64,000 nt of DNA from Rachicladosporium sp. CCFEE 5018. Its lineage: Eukaryota > Ascomycota > Dothideomycetes > Cladosporiales > Cladosporiaceae. Below, piece after piece: positions 44,320 to 54,515 of the stretch. Position 1 is the stretch's first letter. Every line of letters starts with the position of its first letter. Made by a program: the position numbers and the translations under genes. The notes under the pieces were generated by a model. It saw nothing but the letters and a program-made list of their open reading frames with translations. It did not search any database and was not told the DNA's origin. Where the stretch lies: NCBI GenBank assembly GCA_002077045.2, contig KZ111173.1, positions 62,001 through 126,000 of the forward strand, given 5' to 3'.

Positions 44320-44740
44320 TCAAACGAACTGCGTCCCCACCACGTAGCGCGCTAGAGGCAGCCCCATCAGGTCCAGCTGGCCCTCTCTATGAGTGGCAAC
44401 CTGACCTGGAAATTAATGGTACATGCCCCTCGCCCTGTCCTCTGGCCCACAACAGTGTGTCTCCAGAAGAATCCTCAATTCCGCCAAAGTCGGTCGGTTA
44501 GCCTGGAGTTTCGCAACCCACCGCTTGACCACATCGCGCAGTTCTGGAGAGTACGCAAGCGCGACTCTCGGAAATTGTATCATGTTAGCCTTCTTCCACC
44601 GTTTCAGAGTCTTCGGAGCGCAGTCTTCGCTGAGAGCCATGAGGGACAAGACATTTATGCCGATACCGAAGACGTTCGTCTTGCTCGATAGCCGCCACTG
44701 CTTTTGTCGTGTCATTTGCTCGCACGTCCTTACCGTAACG
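44320..44740 (-). pseudogene. kinase C-lobe relic (kinase array member 2)
   Basis: Only the C-lobe remains. From about 44740 the frame reads EQM, then SSKTNVFGIGINVLSLMA, YSPELRDVVKRWVAKLQANRPTL, THCCGPEDRARGMYH, then an in-frame TAA (44413-44415), then FPGQVATHREGQLDLMGLPL and GTQFV before TGA at 44320-44322. All blocks align in order with the intact neighbour at 44979-46118. N-lobe, HRD and DFG are gone; sequence upstream to 44978 is too eroded to align. It is a clear pseudogene from tandem duplication. Confidence 0.8.
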
Positions 44741-44978
44741 AGAAGCGTCTGCCGAATTGCACAAGAGTGGAGGTATGCATAGCTTCGAACTCAGCGCGAC
44801 CATGTGCCTGTGAACCACGTGCAAACGCTTCCTGCTCGCGCTCGAGTAGCGACTGGAGGACCGCCCCAATGGTCAGTCCATCACGCCCTGGCACATCTTT
44901 GGACCTCGTAGTCCCTGTCCTGTGCGCTGCGGCTTAATCGAGTAGCGCTGGAATACCCTTTCGCCGCTTCAGAGGTCA

Positions 44979-46118
44979 TTACTGCTGGACGAACTGCGCA
45001 CCGATAGCATACGCATCAGCCGGCAGCCCCAACAGCTCGAAGTTCCCGGTTCTATGTCTTACACGCTGACTCGGAAAGACATGATATAAACCGCTTGCCT
45101 TGTCATCTGGCCCACAGCAATGCTCCTCAATCAAGGTCCTCAACTCTAACACGGATGGCCGCTTTAACGCCGTCTTGTAGAGACACCTCTTCACGATGTT
45201 GCGCAGCTCCGCGGAGTATGCTTTGGCTGATGCCGGGATCTGGACGCCTCTCTTTCGCCACGCAGCCAGGCTCATTGGTGCATCTCCTTGCTTACGGGTC
45301 ATGAGCGCCAAAACAAGGATGCCAATGCCGAAGACGTTCGTCTCAGTCGTCAGAAGCCATCTATTCTGTCCCTGCATTTGTTCCGGGGCCGCGTAGGCAG
45401 GAGTTCCGGACGTTGTGGGATCTCGGATAGCGGTATCAGCGTCGTCGAGCTGCAACGCGAAGCCAAAGTCACCCAGCTTCGGAATAGGATAAGTCGGAAA
45501 AGGTGTATCAGGATCATCCACAGGGTCTAGGAAATCCCCGAGGAAGACGTTGTCGAGCTTGAAGTCTCTGTGAACGATCGGCTGCCACCCGTCTACTGGC
45601 TCATCTTCATCCCCTTGCTCAAGTACTACGCACGCCGCAACCAAGCCCCAGAGCACAGCCCAGACAGCGGGCTCGGGAATGGGCTCCCCGGCATTGCGAT
45701 AATGCCGCCAAGGCCCATGGAAAAGGTCACCATGCGGACAATATTCCATCTCAAGACGATAGAGATGCCTGCCCGGAAACACATTCCAGCCGAGCAACTT
45801 TACGAGGTTCTGGCAATCTGTGTCCCTAAGCGCGCGCATAGCGCCCACCTCCCGCAGGGTCGGCTGACCTCCTGCTGGTACCGGATGGCCAGTCCATGCC
45901 ATTTCGGTGGCAAATTCGGCTGGCGAGAGCTTCGTGTCTTTGATAGCTACGCGCTCGCGAATGCTGTCGTGTGCGTTGACGCGAACGAAGGCTGCGACAA
46001 CGCCGAAACTGCCGTTGCCTAGCATTGCAGAGCCATGCCATTTGTTGCTGTGGGTAATGACATCGTTGTGGAGGGATATGTAGTGGGCTACAATCTGGGC
46101 TGCTGTGAGTGGCGCCAT
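44979..46118 (-). CDS. divergent Ser/Thr protein kinase, 379 aa (kinase array member 3)
   Basis: Intact kinase domain: glycine loop GNGSFG (34-39), VAIK with Lys60, alphaC Glu90 (REVGAM), HRDFKLDN (183-185), DFG (217-219) and AAPEQ (244-246). The ATG is at 46118 and no intron is needed. The C-terminal extension (CCGPDDKASGLYHVFPSQ ... LLGLPADAYAIGAQF) marks the subgroup shared with members 1 and 2. There is no transmembrane or targeting segment, so cytosolic or nuclear. The substrate is unknown. From memory such NEK-like divergent kinases form lineage-specific expansions in some dothideomycetes. Confidence 0.88.
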   Translation of the reverse strand: MAPLTAAQIVAHYISLHNDVITHSNKWHGSAMLGNGSFGVVAAFVRVNAHDSIRERVAIKDTKLSPAEFATEMAWTGHPVPAGGQPTLREVGAMRALRDTDCQNLVKLLGWNVFPGRHLYRLEMEYCPHGDLFHGPWRHYRNAGEPIPEPAVWAVLWGLVAACVVLEQGDEDEPVDGWQPIVHRDFKLDNVFLGDFLDPVDDPDTPFPTYPIPKLGDFGFALQLDDADTAIRDPTTSGTPAYAAPEQMQGQNRWLLTTETNVFGIGILVLALMTRKQGDAPMSLAAWRKRGVQIPASAKAYSAELRNIVKRCLYKTALKRPSVLELRTLIEEHCCGPDDKASGLYHVFPSQRVRHRTGNFELLGLPADAYAIGAQFVQQ

Positions 46119-46473
46119 CGTCGCTGTGTGGGTGATACTGTGCTGTGCTGTTCCGTATCAGCGAAGACGCATGTCTAACGGAACGATGCACGGTGCAGTG
46201 TCTGTGATGCGTTCCTGCTGGGTTCCTTTGTCCTGTCAAATACTGACGCCCGCATTGAGATACTGGAAGAGCGAGACAAAGGGCGACTTATTCCCAAGAA
46301 GGCTCGAAGAGCTATCGCTTTGTGGACCATACTGCTACAGCTGGAGTACGTGTGCGACGACGTAGCTACGGAAGCTACATGTTATCGTCACATCTTGACA
46401 ACTCTCGTATACCTTCCTTGGGTGACCGCCCTCGGAAGGTCCAGACTTGGCATTACAAGGCCGATGAGTGAGC
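46119..46473. other. intergenic region in kinase array
   Basis: Upstream of member 3 and downstream of member 4. Nothing recognised. Confidence 0.5.
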
Positions 46474-47676
46474 TCATTCCTCCATCTTCATCAGACTGTT
46501 CAAGTCGTCTCCGTCACTCTCCTCGCCCTCCTGATTACCTGGAGTCGGAGGCGGGGTCTCAGGAGGCAACGCCAAGTTCACGGCATACTTGTCTCCACGA
46601 ATAAGCAAGGCTGCATCGCTCCCAGCGTGCCCATTGGCCACAGCTTGCGAAGGGTACCTGTAGCCATTGGTATGCTCTCCGGGTCCCGAAGTAGCCTGCT
46701 GGATCTCCTTCCGCAGTGTCTGCACGTCGATCCGGCGAGCTGGACCCCACGTTACGCATCGACGGACCAGATTCTTCAGCGTGTCGGAGTACGGAAGACA
46801 GTCTTCGACTGGCGGTGGCTCGCGGAGGTCGAGATATATCATGCCAATCGAGTCGTCGAGAGTCATCAAGTTTAGCACTATGAGGCCAACACCGTAGACG
46901 TTCGTCTTGGTACTCATCTCGACGTAGGAGTTCTCCAGTGCTTCGGGTGCTCTGCTGGCTTCTGTTCCCCCTGCGTTGTTGTATGCCTCGTGTGCTGGAC
47001 TGATCACATACGTCAGGCCGAAGTCACCAAGCTTCGGTACGGGAAATAGGCTGTACTCAGGTGACGATCTCTCCCCTAGAAAGACATTCGCTGTCTTCAT
47101 ATCGCGGTGAACGATCGTACGCCAGCCAGCCACTGAATGCCGAAGGTCACCTTGCTCCATCAGCAACGCAGCGTCTGCGAGGTGTGCGAACAGGCACCAA
47201 ATGAAGGGCTCCGGAATTACTCTACCTTCCTCGAGGTAGATGTTGCAGAGCTCCTCTAGATCGCCGAACGGACAATACTCAAGCGCCATTCTGAAGAATC
47301 CCTCGGATACGAATTCTTGATAATCTCGGATGTCAATGATCGGGTTGTTCACCAGTCCTCGCGGCGACTGCACAAATTCTTTTCGAGGTTGCGCATTGAG
47401 CTCGTGGAATGCTTTCAGGGCCCCAGCCTCGATGACACATGCCTTCCACCCCGTAAACTGGACCAATGGGTAGACATCGTCCCACTCGTCTTTATATTGG
47501 AGGTAGGTATCTTTGACTGCTATGCGTTCCTTGATACTGCCATGCTGATCGATATTGATCCATGCACTCACGACGCCCTGCCCGCCGCTTCCAAGGCCAC
47601 GCGATGCGGCCCAGCCACCATCCCTCGCATGTGCCGCCTGGACTGCTTGGTACTCCTTCGCCTGCAATTCGATCAT
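46474..47676 (-). CDS. divergent protein kinase, 400 aa (kinase array member 4)
   Basis: The frame from ATG 47676 has the glycine loop LGSGGQGVV (28-36), IAVKD with Lys55, HRDMKTAN (190-192), DFG (218-220) and RAPEA. Its N-terminal lobe includes SPRGLVNNP, which is shared with member 5, so members 4 and 5 form one subgroup and members 1-3 another. After the kinase domain comes a Gly/Pro-rich linker and an acidic tail (EGEESDGDD). All catalytic residues are present. No intron or targeting signal is seen. Role unknown. Confidence 0.87.
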   Translation of the reverse strand: MIELQAKEYQAVQAAHARDGGWAASRGLGSGGQGVVSAWINIDQHGSIKERIAVKDTYLQYKDEWDDVYPLVQFTGWKACVIEAGALKAFHELNAQPRKEFVQSPRGLVNNPIIDIRDYQEFVSEGFFRMALEYCPFGDLEELCNIYLEEGRVIPEPFIWCLFAHLADAALLMEQGDLRHSVAGWRTIVHRDMKTANVFLGERSSPEYSLFPVPKLGDFGLTYVISPAHEAYNNAGGTEASRAPEALENSYVEMSTKTNVYGVGLIVLNLMTLDDSIGMIYLDLREPPPVEDCLPYSDTLKNLVRRCVTWGPARRIDVQTLRKEIQQATSGPGEHTNGYRYPSQAVANGHAGSDAALLIRGDKYAVNLALPPETPPPTPGNQEGEESDGDDLNSLMKMEE

Positions 47677-48015
47677 GGCGTCCTGATGGTGTGATAAGAG
47701 CCGACTCGGAGGCGCAAATGGTCAGCCAGCGTGCGGTCTGAATAAGTCCAAACTCATCTGGCTCCGTTGTAGCCATCACAGTGTACAATGCTTCTCGACT
47801 GTCCGGATGTGGCGATGCGACTCGAAGACAAAGGGATGATGACTGAACGGAGTCTTCGACCAACTTTTCTTTGTTTGGTCGAAGCCGGACTTGTCCTCTG
47901 TATGTCTGTTCGCTGGTCGAAGCTGAGGACCACACGTGTGGTGCTCCGCAGAATACCGTAAGCCTGCCGGTAGATATGCTGGAGGGATTCAGACGTTCAG
48001 AGAAGGAAAGCTATG
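47677..48015. other. intergenic region in kinase array
   Basis: Upstream of member 4 and downstream of member 5. Nothing recognised. Confidence 0.5.
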
Positions 48016-49239
48016 TCAGTCTTCCATAGACTCATCGTCGGTCTCCTCGCTTCCTTTTGTCGGTTCCTCTCCCTGCTCTGATTCCTCCTCATCTGTCATG
48101 GGCTCGCCATCCCCACTATCCTCATCACTGGACATGGCAAAGCTCATTCTTAGCCTGTAGGGATCAGGCTGTAACTTCAAGTCGTGTGGTCCGTTTCTCC
48201 AGCTAGAAATGTTCTCCGCTGACATGCGTCTGAAGCCGGAGCTTTTGTCCTCATTCCCCGGTGCCGTGAGCTCCTCGAGCCTGGCTCGTAGGGTGTCGAG
48301 ACTTATCCGGTTTTGGACATCGAACTCGATACATTGAGACACAAGCCCCCTGAGTGCTTCTGTATACTGCTTACCAGTCTCATCAAACTCAGGAGTTTGA
48401 TCGCTGTCCCAGTCGATATTTCTACCTGTCTCTCGGTCCAGATTCATGAGAGCCATGAGAGTGATCCCAATGCCGTAGGTGCTCGTCTGAGTGCACAAAG
48501 GCATGGAGTCATGTCCATTCTGCTCAGGCGCGAGATAATTTCTTGTACCGCGACTCTCCAAACCTGTGGTGTCCTCCGCCGGATCGACCACGTACGCCAG
48601 GCCAAAGTCTGCCAGCTTGGGCACTGGATAGAGAGGGTACTCATGGCTCGAGAAAGGTCCTAGGAAGATATTCTCCGGCTTGATGTCGCGGTGGACAATG
48701 ACCCGCCAGCCTTGCAGTGCGCGCTGAAGATGACCCTGCTGTAGCAACAAGGCGGCATCAGCGAGGCACGAGAGAAGACACCATAGGAACGGTTCTGGAA
48801 AGGCCCCGCCATCCTCCAAGTGAGTCGCCATGACTTCGGCTAGGTCGCCGTAAGGGCAGTACTCCAGGTGGCATCTGGCAAATTTCAGTACCTTATCGAC
48901 CTTGTGGCTTAGAATGGTCGGAGTGGGATCGTTGACCAGACCACGCGCGGATATGAGAGATCCTGCAGGGGCATTCGCTTTTGCATGCTTCAGAGCGTAC
49001 AGCACACCGAGCTCCATTGGTAGAAGCTTGTCTTCGGAGAATTGTTTCAAGGGAGAGCATATTTCCCAATCTGTGTCGTAGTTGTCCTTCACTACTATAC
49101 GTTCGGAGATTTGACCATTGGCATTGGTCTTGATCCAAACACTAACCGAACCTTGACTACCTGACCCTAATGGCAGCGATGCTTGCCAGCCAGCGGCTTT
49201 CGCATCACGCTTCAAGTACGCGAACTTGTCTTTCTTCAT
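48016..49239 (-). CDS. divergent protein kinase with acidic tail, 407 aa (kinase array member 5)
   Basis: ATG 49239. Motifs: LGSGSQGSV glycine loop (24-32), VVKD with Lys51, HRDIKPEN (183-185), DFG (211-213) and LAPEQ. The segment SARGLVNDP and the ILS/IRD spacing match member 4. The C-terminal 45 residues are almost all Glu, Asp, Ser and Gly, as in member 4 and, shorter, member 1. It is the most canonical of the array at the catalytic loop (Lys-Pro-Glu-Asn). Probably active; substrate and pathway unknown. Confidence 0.88.
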   Translation of the reverse strand: MKKDKFAYLKRDAKAAGWQASLPLGSGSQGSVSVWIKTNANGQISERIVVKDNYDTDWEICSPLKQFSEDKLLPMELGVLYALKHAKANAPAGSLISARGLVNDPTPTILSHKVDKVLKFARCHLEYCPYGDLAEVMATHLEDGGAFPEPFLWCLLSCLADAALLLQQGHLQRALQGWRVIVHRDIKPENIFLGPFSSHEYPLYPVPKLADFGLAYVVDPAEDTTGLESRGTRNYLAPEQNGHDSMPLCTQTSTYGIGITLMALMNLDRETGRNIDWDSDQTPEFDETGKQYTEALRGLVSQCIEFDVQNRISLDTLRARLEELTAPGNEDKSSGFRRMSAENISSWRNGPHDLKLQPDPYRLRMSFAMSSDEDSGDGEPMTDEEESEQGEEPTKGSEETDDESMED

Positions 49240-49594
49240 GATTGGTCACGTGATGAAATGCTGAGTTTGCTGTACGTCGACGTTCTCGACATTGGAAGCC
49301 ACCTTACATTTTCCTCGAACTTGAGTGGCCGGATGTAGGGTGTGATTCTGTTGACAAAGAACATACTGTCCGAGTCCTCGGACAACGACTTCCTTTGTCA
49401 CTCAAGGCTGAAGGCACGTGCAGCTCGAACTCCTCACCTCCGCTTCTGGGGAGTCTTGTGCGTAGATACCGCTCTTCTCGATCTGGCTGCGGCATTAGAG
49501 CAACGCAAAATTGCACCTATGACAGGCGGAAGTTCGCTGACCACAGTGTAGAAAGTCGCAGCTCGCTCACACTGGTGTATAGTCCAGGGAACCT
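49240..49594. other. intergenic region
   Basis: Between the kinase array and TRM44. Short frames only. Confidence 0.5.
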
Positions 49595-51571
49595 CTAGTG
49601 CCCGCTTCCTGGTTTCTGCGCAATCTTGCCTGCTCTCGTCGCCCAGTCACGCGCAACACTCTGGATCGACAGGCCCATCTCGCGCTCGATCAGAGTCTGC
49701 ACGACCGCTTCCCGGTCTTCTGCGGTGTCGGGATCGTCACTGCTGCTCCCGGAGTGCTGCCTTCGGCGACGACCGATCACGCTGTGATTTCTTGTGCTCG
49801 GTATACGAAGCACTTCTGTCTCGACCTCGTAGCCCATGGACTCAGAGATGGACGCCAGGTACGAGCACAGTGTAGAGTAAGCCGAAGCCATCTTCTTCTG
49901 CACCAGGCTGCGCTTCAGTGACCCAGTCTCGGCTGCTTGCTTGACTGCAAGGTCTGCCGAGCTTGTTCCCTGCCTGGCTGCGTGCTGGTCCAGTGTCAAT
50001 CGTGCATCATCGTCGTCTGCCAACGGCTTTACACGTGTAGACGGATCGTGCTGTGGTAAGCGGGACATGTGGGTGTTGCCAATCATGACTTCGCGCGCGG
50101 CATCTGTCGGCTTCCTGACGGACTCGGGAGCTCGGAAGCGTGCACCCGCGAGATCATGCGAGCAGCAAGGGATGGCAAGAAAGGCGCCATGGTTCAAGTA
50201 TGCGAGAAGTGGTGTCCAGGCAGTCAGCTCGTCTGCATGATTCGATACTATGAAGGTACCATGATCGAAAAGACCATTTTGCCATGAGGAGTCTCCTTCA
50301 TGTGCAAGGTCCACAGTCGAGCGGAAGATCTCTGGTACGAGGACCTGCTGTTTCAGATGCTTTCTGATAGCAGTCGGAAAGGTAGGCCAGCTTTTGCGTT
50401 CACGAGCGTCAAAGCCGAAGCCAGGGTAACCTTCGCTCAGCAAGATGTAGACCAGAATACCATTACCACAGCCGATGTCGACGAAGCCAGGGAATCGGAG
50501 CTTGCTCCCCGAGGCCTGCACTTCGCCGCCATGGGCCAAATCTGCAGTGGCGTCGTTGTTGCAATACTCCTTCACGTCTTCGCATGCATCTAGAGCTCCA
50601 CTAGCAGCATCGGCATCTCCATGTAGCACTGCGTTGACCGTGACTGGTCTATGGTACATATCATCCCAAAGCTCGATGAGAAAGGCCGCAATGCCGATGT
50701 CTTCGAAAACGTGCTTCACCGGATCAGTGACTTCAACCCAGCTTGTGGTCAACTGCTTGCCATACTTAGCTTTCAGTCGTGCGTAAGTGTCCTGATATCG
50801 TTTCTGCGGAATGATTTGGTCATGATGCACCCGCTTTTCGTAGCCTGTCAGCTGGCCTTCACCGTGCTTGTGTACAGTCTGGAGGAGCTTCAATGCTGTG
50901 CGGTCGAGCCGAGTGTCGTTTGGACTCTGCTTCGAGTCGAAGTACTCATACGATAGGGAGATCTTGCTAGCAACCAACCCAGGGCCAAGAGGACTCGGGT
51001 TTCTCGGGCAGCTGTGATGGAAGGCGAGCTGCCTGACTGCTGGGTGGTAATGAGGCATGTCCCCGGCACGCATGACGTGCGGTATGTAGATGACCAAGGA
51101 CTCAGTATTGTCGTCTGTGTCTCGCGATAAGAAGACACAGGTCTGCTCGAGTACTCGATCCCTCTGCTGATTTCGTGGTATCAGTCTGCGGATGATGCTT
51201 CGATCACAATGCCAACCAGATGCCCCGTGTGCTGTACCATTGATTCTCTCAATGTGATCATCGCTTGTGCTGTGGTCATCACGGTCGTCGTTATGGCCCT
51301 GCCCTGCGCTGTCATGAATGATATCGGCGCGTACAATGTTTGAAGATGTGAGGTTAGGATGACGAACGAGATCGAGCATTACCAACTCGAACACCTCCGG
51401 CGGGAAGCGACATAGAGCCGCAAGTACCGTGGTCCATGAATCAGATCCATGGTCAATGTCTGGAGGAGTCTGCTTCCCCTCAAGCGGAGTGAAGACGTGA
51501 GGCTCTGCGAGATGACCTCTCACGGGTCCAGGCCACGCATACGCTTTCCTCGCAGCCTCTACACCGTCCAT
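49595..51571 (-). CDS. TRM44: tRNA (uracil-O(2)-)-methyltransferase TRM44
   Basis: The first ATG is 51571 (658 residues; the frame is open three codons further at a GTG). The N-terminal part has PPEVFELVMLDLVRHPNLTSSNIVRADIIHDS-type sequence, split here into PPEVFELVM and HPNLTSSN. The SAM-binding motif FVDIGCGNGILVYIL lies near residue 365, followed by GFGFDARERKSW, the SNHADELTAWTPLLAY block and IPCCSHDLAG, then RIPSTRN near the end. These are the hallmarks of Trm44, which methylates the ribose of U44 in tRNA-Ser in the cytoplasm. An Asp/His-rich insertion around residues 90-110 is unusual. No introns are seen. Confidence 0.93.
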   Translation of the reverse strand: MDGVEAARKAYAWPGPVRGHLAEPHVFTPLEGKQTPPDIDHGSDSWTTVLAALCRFPPEVFELVMLDLVRHPNLTSSNIVRADIIHDSAGQGHNDDRDDHSTSDDHIERINGTAHGASGWHCDRSIIRRLIPRNQQRDRVLEQTCVFLSRDTDDNTESLVIYIPHVMRAGDMPHYHPAVRQLAFHHSCPRNPSPLGPGLVASKISLSYEYFDSKQSPNDTRLDRTALKLLQTVHKHGEGQLTGYEKRVHHDQIIPQKRYQDTYARLKAKYGKQLTTSWVEVTDPVKHVFEDIGIAAFLIELWDDMYHRPVTVNAVLHGDADAASGALDACEDVKEYCNNDATADLAHGGEVQASGSKLRFPGFVDIGCGNGILVYILLSEGYPGFGFDARERKSWPTFPTAIRKHLKQQVLVPEIFRSTVDLAHEGDSSWQNGLFDHGTFIVSNHADELTAWTPLLAYLNHGAFLAIPCCSHDLAGARFRAPESVRKPTDAAREVMIGNTHMSRLPQHDPSTRVKPLADDDDARLTLDQHAARQGTSSADLAVKQAAETGSLKRSLVQKKMASAYSTLCSYLASISESMGYEVETEVLRIPSTRNHSVIGRRRRQHSGSSSDDPDTAEDREAVVQTLIEREMGLSIQSVARDWATRAGKIAQKPGSGH

Positions 51572-51959
51572 CACTGGCACATACGGTATTACCGCGGTAA
51601 GAGAAGCGAGGTCAGACGCCTACTGAACCAAAGGGCGAGGTCTTGGAGAATAAGATCAATGTGAGGTCAAGAAAAGATAGGCTTGGCAGTGTGGACAGTG
51701 CTGCAAGGGGTGACAGCTCGCGCATATGTGCGTCCGCTGCTCGTCTATCTTCTATGTCTATCATGGACTGGCAAAGCGCTTTAGCGTTGGTCTCTCCCAA
51801 GCTCGCGGCCGATGCCATTCCCGGCCTTGCCTCGATATTTGTCTGGAAGCTGCCAGAACCTATGCCTGCTCTACGGCTCGTGTGCAGCGCAAGCACGCAG
51901 GCTGAAGAGCTCCTACCCAAGACTCTCTGGCACCCAGGGCCAACCTGTACGACAAGCCT
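51572..51959. other. intergenic region
   Basis: TRM44 promoter and GNA1 3' flank. No supported gene. Confidence 0.5.
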
Positions 51960-52568
51960 CTACTTCTTACTGTTCCCCTCATAGTAGTGTGCCATCTCAA
52001 GCCCAGCCCTCTTGAACCCACACTTCACATAGAACCCCTCGTTCGCTTCCGAGCAGTCCAATATTGTCTTATAGCAGCCCACATGCTCTGCCACATAGTC
52101 CAATGCCTGGATGATTCTCAAGCCAAGCTTCTTCCCTTGTTGATCCTTCGTGACTGCAATGTCCTCGATGTGACCGACGAGACCGAGAGAGTGTATACTG
52201 TTGAGCGCCTGGTCAGTATGTACGCTCCTCATGCACGGTCTCCTCACACAGGGAAGTAGGTTCGACACTCACAACTTCTTCTCCACAACCAATGCCCCAG
52301 TCCCTACTATCTTCTCCTCCCCATCCAGTATGACCAGCACGTGATATCCGCTCCCCGCCTTCATCTCATCGAACCGCTTCTCGAACTCCTCCTTCTGCAC
52401 ATCGCCAACTGTCGTGAGGACTCGGAGAACATCAAGAAAGCCTACTTCGAAATCGCTGCGCTCTAGCGGCCGGACGGAGTAACCTGTGGGTAGTGCTTCC
52501 GAGACCGCGGGAGATATGAGAGAAGTCGAGAAGAGCGAATTCGAGTCTTGATCTAAAGCTGTAGCCAT
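51960..52568 (-). CDS. GNA1: glucosamine 6-phosphate N-acetyltransferase (GNAT family)
   Basis: Exons 52273-52568 and 51960-52197 join over a 75-bp intron in phase (KK-F-IHSLGLVGHIED) to give 177 residues. Motifs: GYSVRPLERSDF, FEKRFDEMKAG, then the acetyl-CoA loop KDQQGKKLGLRII and the conserved YKTILDCSEANEGFYVKCGF end. GNA1 acetylates glucosamine 6-phosphate on the way to UDP-GlcNAc, the precursor for chitin and glycoproteins. The acceptor at 52198 rather than an upstream AG is chosen because only it restores the IHSLGLVGHIEDIAV block in frame. Confidence 0.94.
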
Positions 52569-53059
52569 ATTCAAGATTGAACACGGGGACTCTCGTGTGA
52601 TTGATGGAGGGAGATGAATCGACGACCTGTGTTCCAATGCCTGCAAGCGAGAGTGTGTGTATGAGTAAAGAGACACGGAAGGACTTATCTCTTCAAATTG
52701 GCCACGCTACTTGCGTTGGTCCCACAATGGGTTGACAGATGGTGTTGCAGCATACTGGTGTGTACGTCGAAGCATGTGTACCTGCATCTTGAAGTCCGTG
52801 ATCGACCCGTCCGTGCGGTGCGCATTGGATGCTTGCACATACAAAGTACTCAAAAGACGATACAGCATGACGGATGATTGGTAGAGGCTCTGCGAGGTTT
52901 CTCGGCAGCAACGAGGATCTCGTTGGAATGCTTTTGCTATCATAGTATCTCACAGTAGGGTATATCCGGCCACACGCCAGTGCCTGTACAGAAGCCGAAA
53001 TGTGTCACACCTAGCCCTGCTCCCTTTCCAAACCACATTGCTCCCTGGAGTCTTGGTAC
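52569..53059. other. intergenic region
   Basis: GNA1 promoter and 3' flank of the RAX1-like gene. Nothing recognised. Confidence 0.5.
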
Positions 53060-54515
53060 CTAGAACAGGTAACCATGCGGCACAGCGCAAAAGATGCCCA
53101 CAATCACCGCACTAATCACAAAGGATCCCAGGATCGACTGCAAGAAGATCGTATCCTGAATCTGCCGTAGCGCAGGCTCCTCGATCCAAATCTCCCGATC
53201 AAAGATCTTGCGAACGACATTCCGCTTCTTGTACTTCGGGATCCAAGGCTCGTCTTCGAAGGAATTGGTCGAAGAGCTAACGAGCGAGTCGTGAGACATA
53301 GCCTTCTCGCTGATCATCTCATCCGCGTCATCTGAGAACAGCTCCCAGGGCCGCAGATGGCGATGATGCATGCCATGGAGCACGACGCACATGCCCTTCA
53401 TGGCTGCGAAGAGAGTGGCGAATCCCACCATCCAGCCGATGATCGGTAGGACACGCCATGCGCGGCCGGCGTGGGAAAGAGTGATGAGAAGGTCCGCGAC
53501 GAAGCCGGCTGCGATGCCGAAGATGCCCAGGCCGCGGGCAAAGATCACGCGGGGGCGGTTGCCGTTACAGATCGTCCAGCGAATGAAGTTGGGGTGTGCT
53601 TGCTTCCGCAGACTGAACTCGACTGTGTTGGCGATGCCTCGGAAGGCGGAGGGGTGAGTGGTGTTTTGAAGGGCGTGGAGCAAAGCCTGCTTCTCGCGAG
53701 AAGAGAGGTTAAGTTGTCGGTGTGCGCCATCGGCGATGTAGACTGTGATGATGCGGCTGATCTCGTCGCGGTACGGTTGCATGGTGACTAGCAAAGTCGT
53801 CAGTCACTAGGCTCAAATATGCTTGGAACCATTCCGTAATACTTACATGGCTGCCACTTCATGCCCGCATCGCCGAACGCTTGACTTGCAACGCTCTTGG
53901 CTCCTTGACTGCTTGCAAAGGTGTGATCGCCCGCAGACGAGGCGTACTCGGACGGAGCGTTCGGCTTGTCGACTGACGTCGACGATCGTGCGGGCGTGTG
54001 GAATGGATCGGCTTGACCATCGATCTTGCCGCCCTGACCATCGGCGAAGTCGGTACCATTGAGCATTTCCGAGACCTGCGGATTGGCCTGCTTGCCACGT
54101 CCACCACGAGCTGCCTCAGCCTCGGCTTGGGCTTGGGTCCATTCTGGCGATAGTGCTTGCTCGCTTGCCGGGAGGTTCTCGAAGCGGGCCACATAATCTC
54201 GATACCAGAGGAAGAATTGTAAGTTCTCTGCGCTGTATTCGATGTACTTGAGGTAGTTCATGAAGTCTCGGACAGTGCATGGCTGGTCGCAGATGTTAGT
54301 GAAAGTGTACATTGCGAATTGATACAAGTGCGACTTACTGGGCAGACGCCGCCACTGATGATCTTGTCGAATGAGAGTGCTTCCGGAATACCAGCGCTGA
54401 GCCCAGAACTGCCCGACTCGAGAGAGCTGCGGCGCTGCTTCTCGTCGCCATCGATGGAGCTGCTCGACGATGATGCGACATGCGACGGTCGACGGTAGGT
54501 CAACGAGTACACCAT
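53060..54515 (-). CDS. RAX1: RAX1-like RGS-domain membrane protein, 446 aa
   Basis: Exons 54339-54515, 53847-54282 and 53060-53787 (introns 56 and 59 bp) encode 446 residues. The RGS region contains CTVRDFMNYLKYIEYSAENLQFF and WYRDYVARFE, is interrupted by a Gly/Ser-rich insert, and resumes with the PF..QPYRDEI and HPSAF motifs. The second half has hydrophobic helices (about VIFARGLGIFGIAAGFVADLL, LPIIGWMVGFATLFA and a C-terminal FLQSILGSFVISAVIVGIF). Rax1 marks the division site in yeast bipolar budding; in filamentous fungi related proteins affect growth and conidiation. The mixed RGS plus membrane layout and lengths fit this family. Confidence 0.88.
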
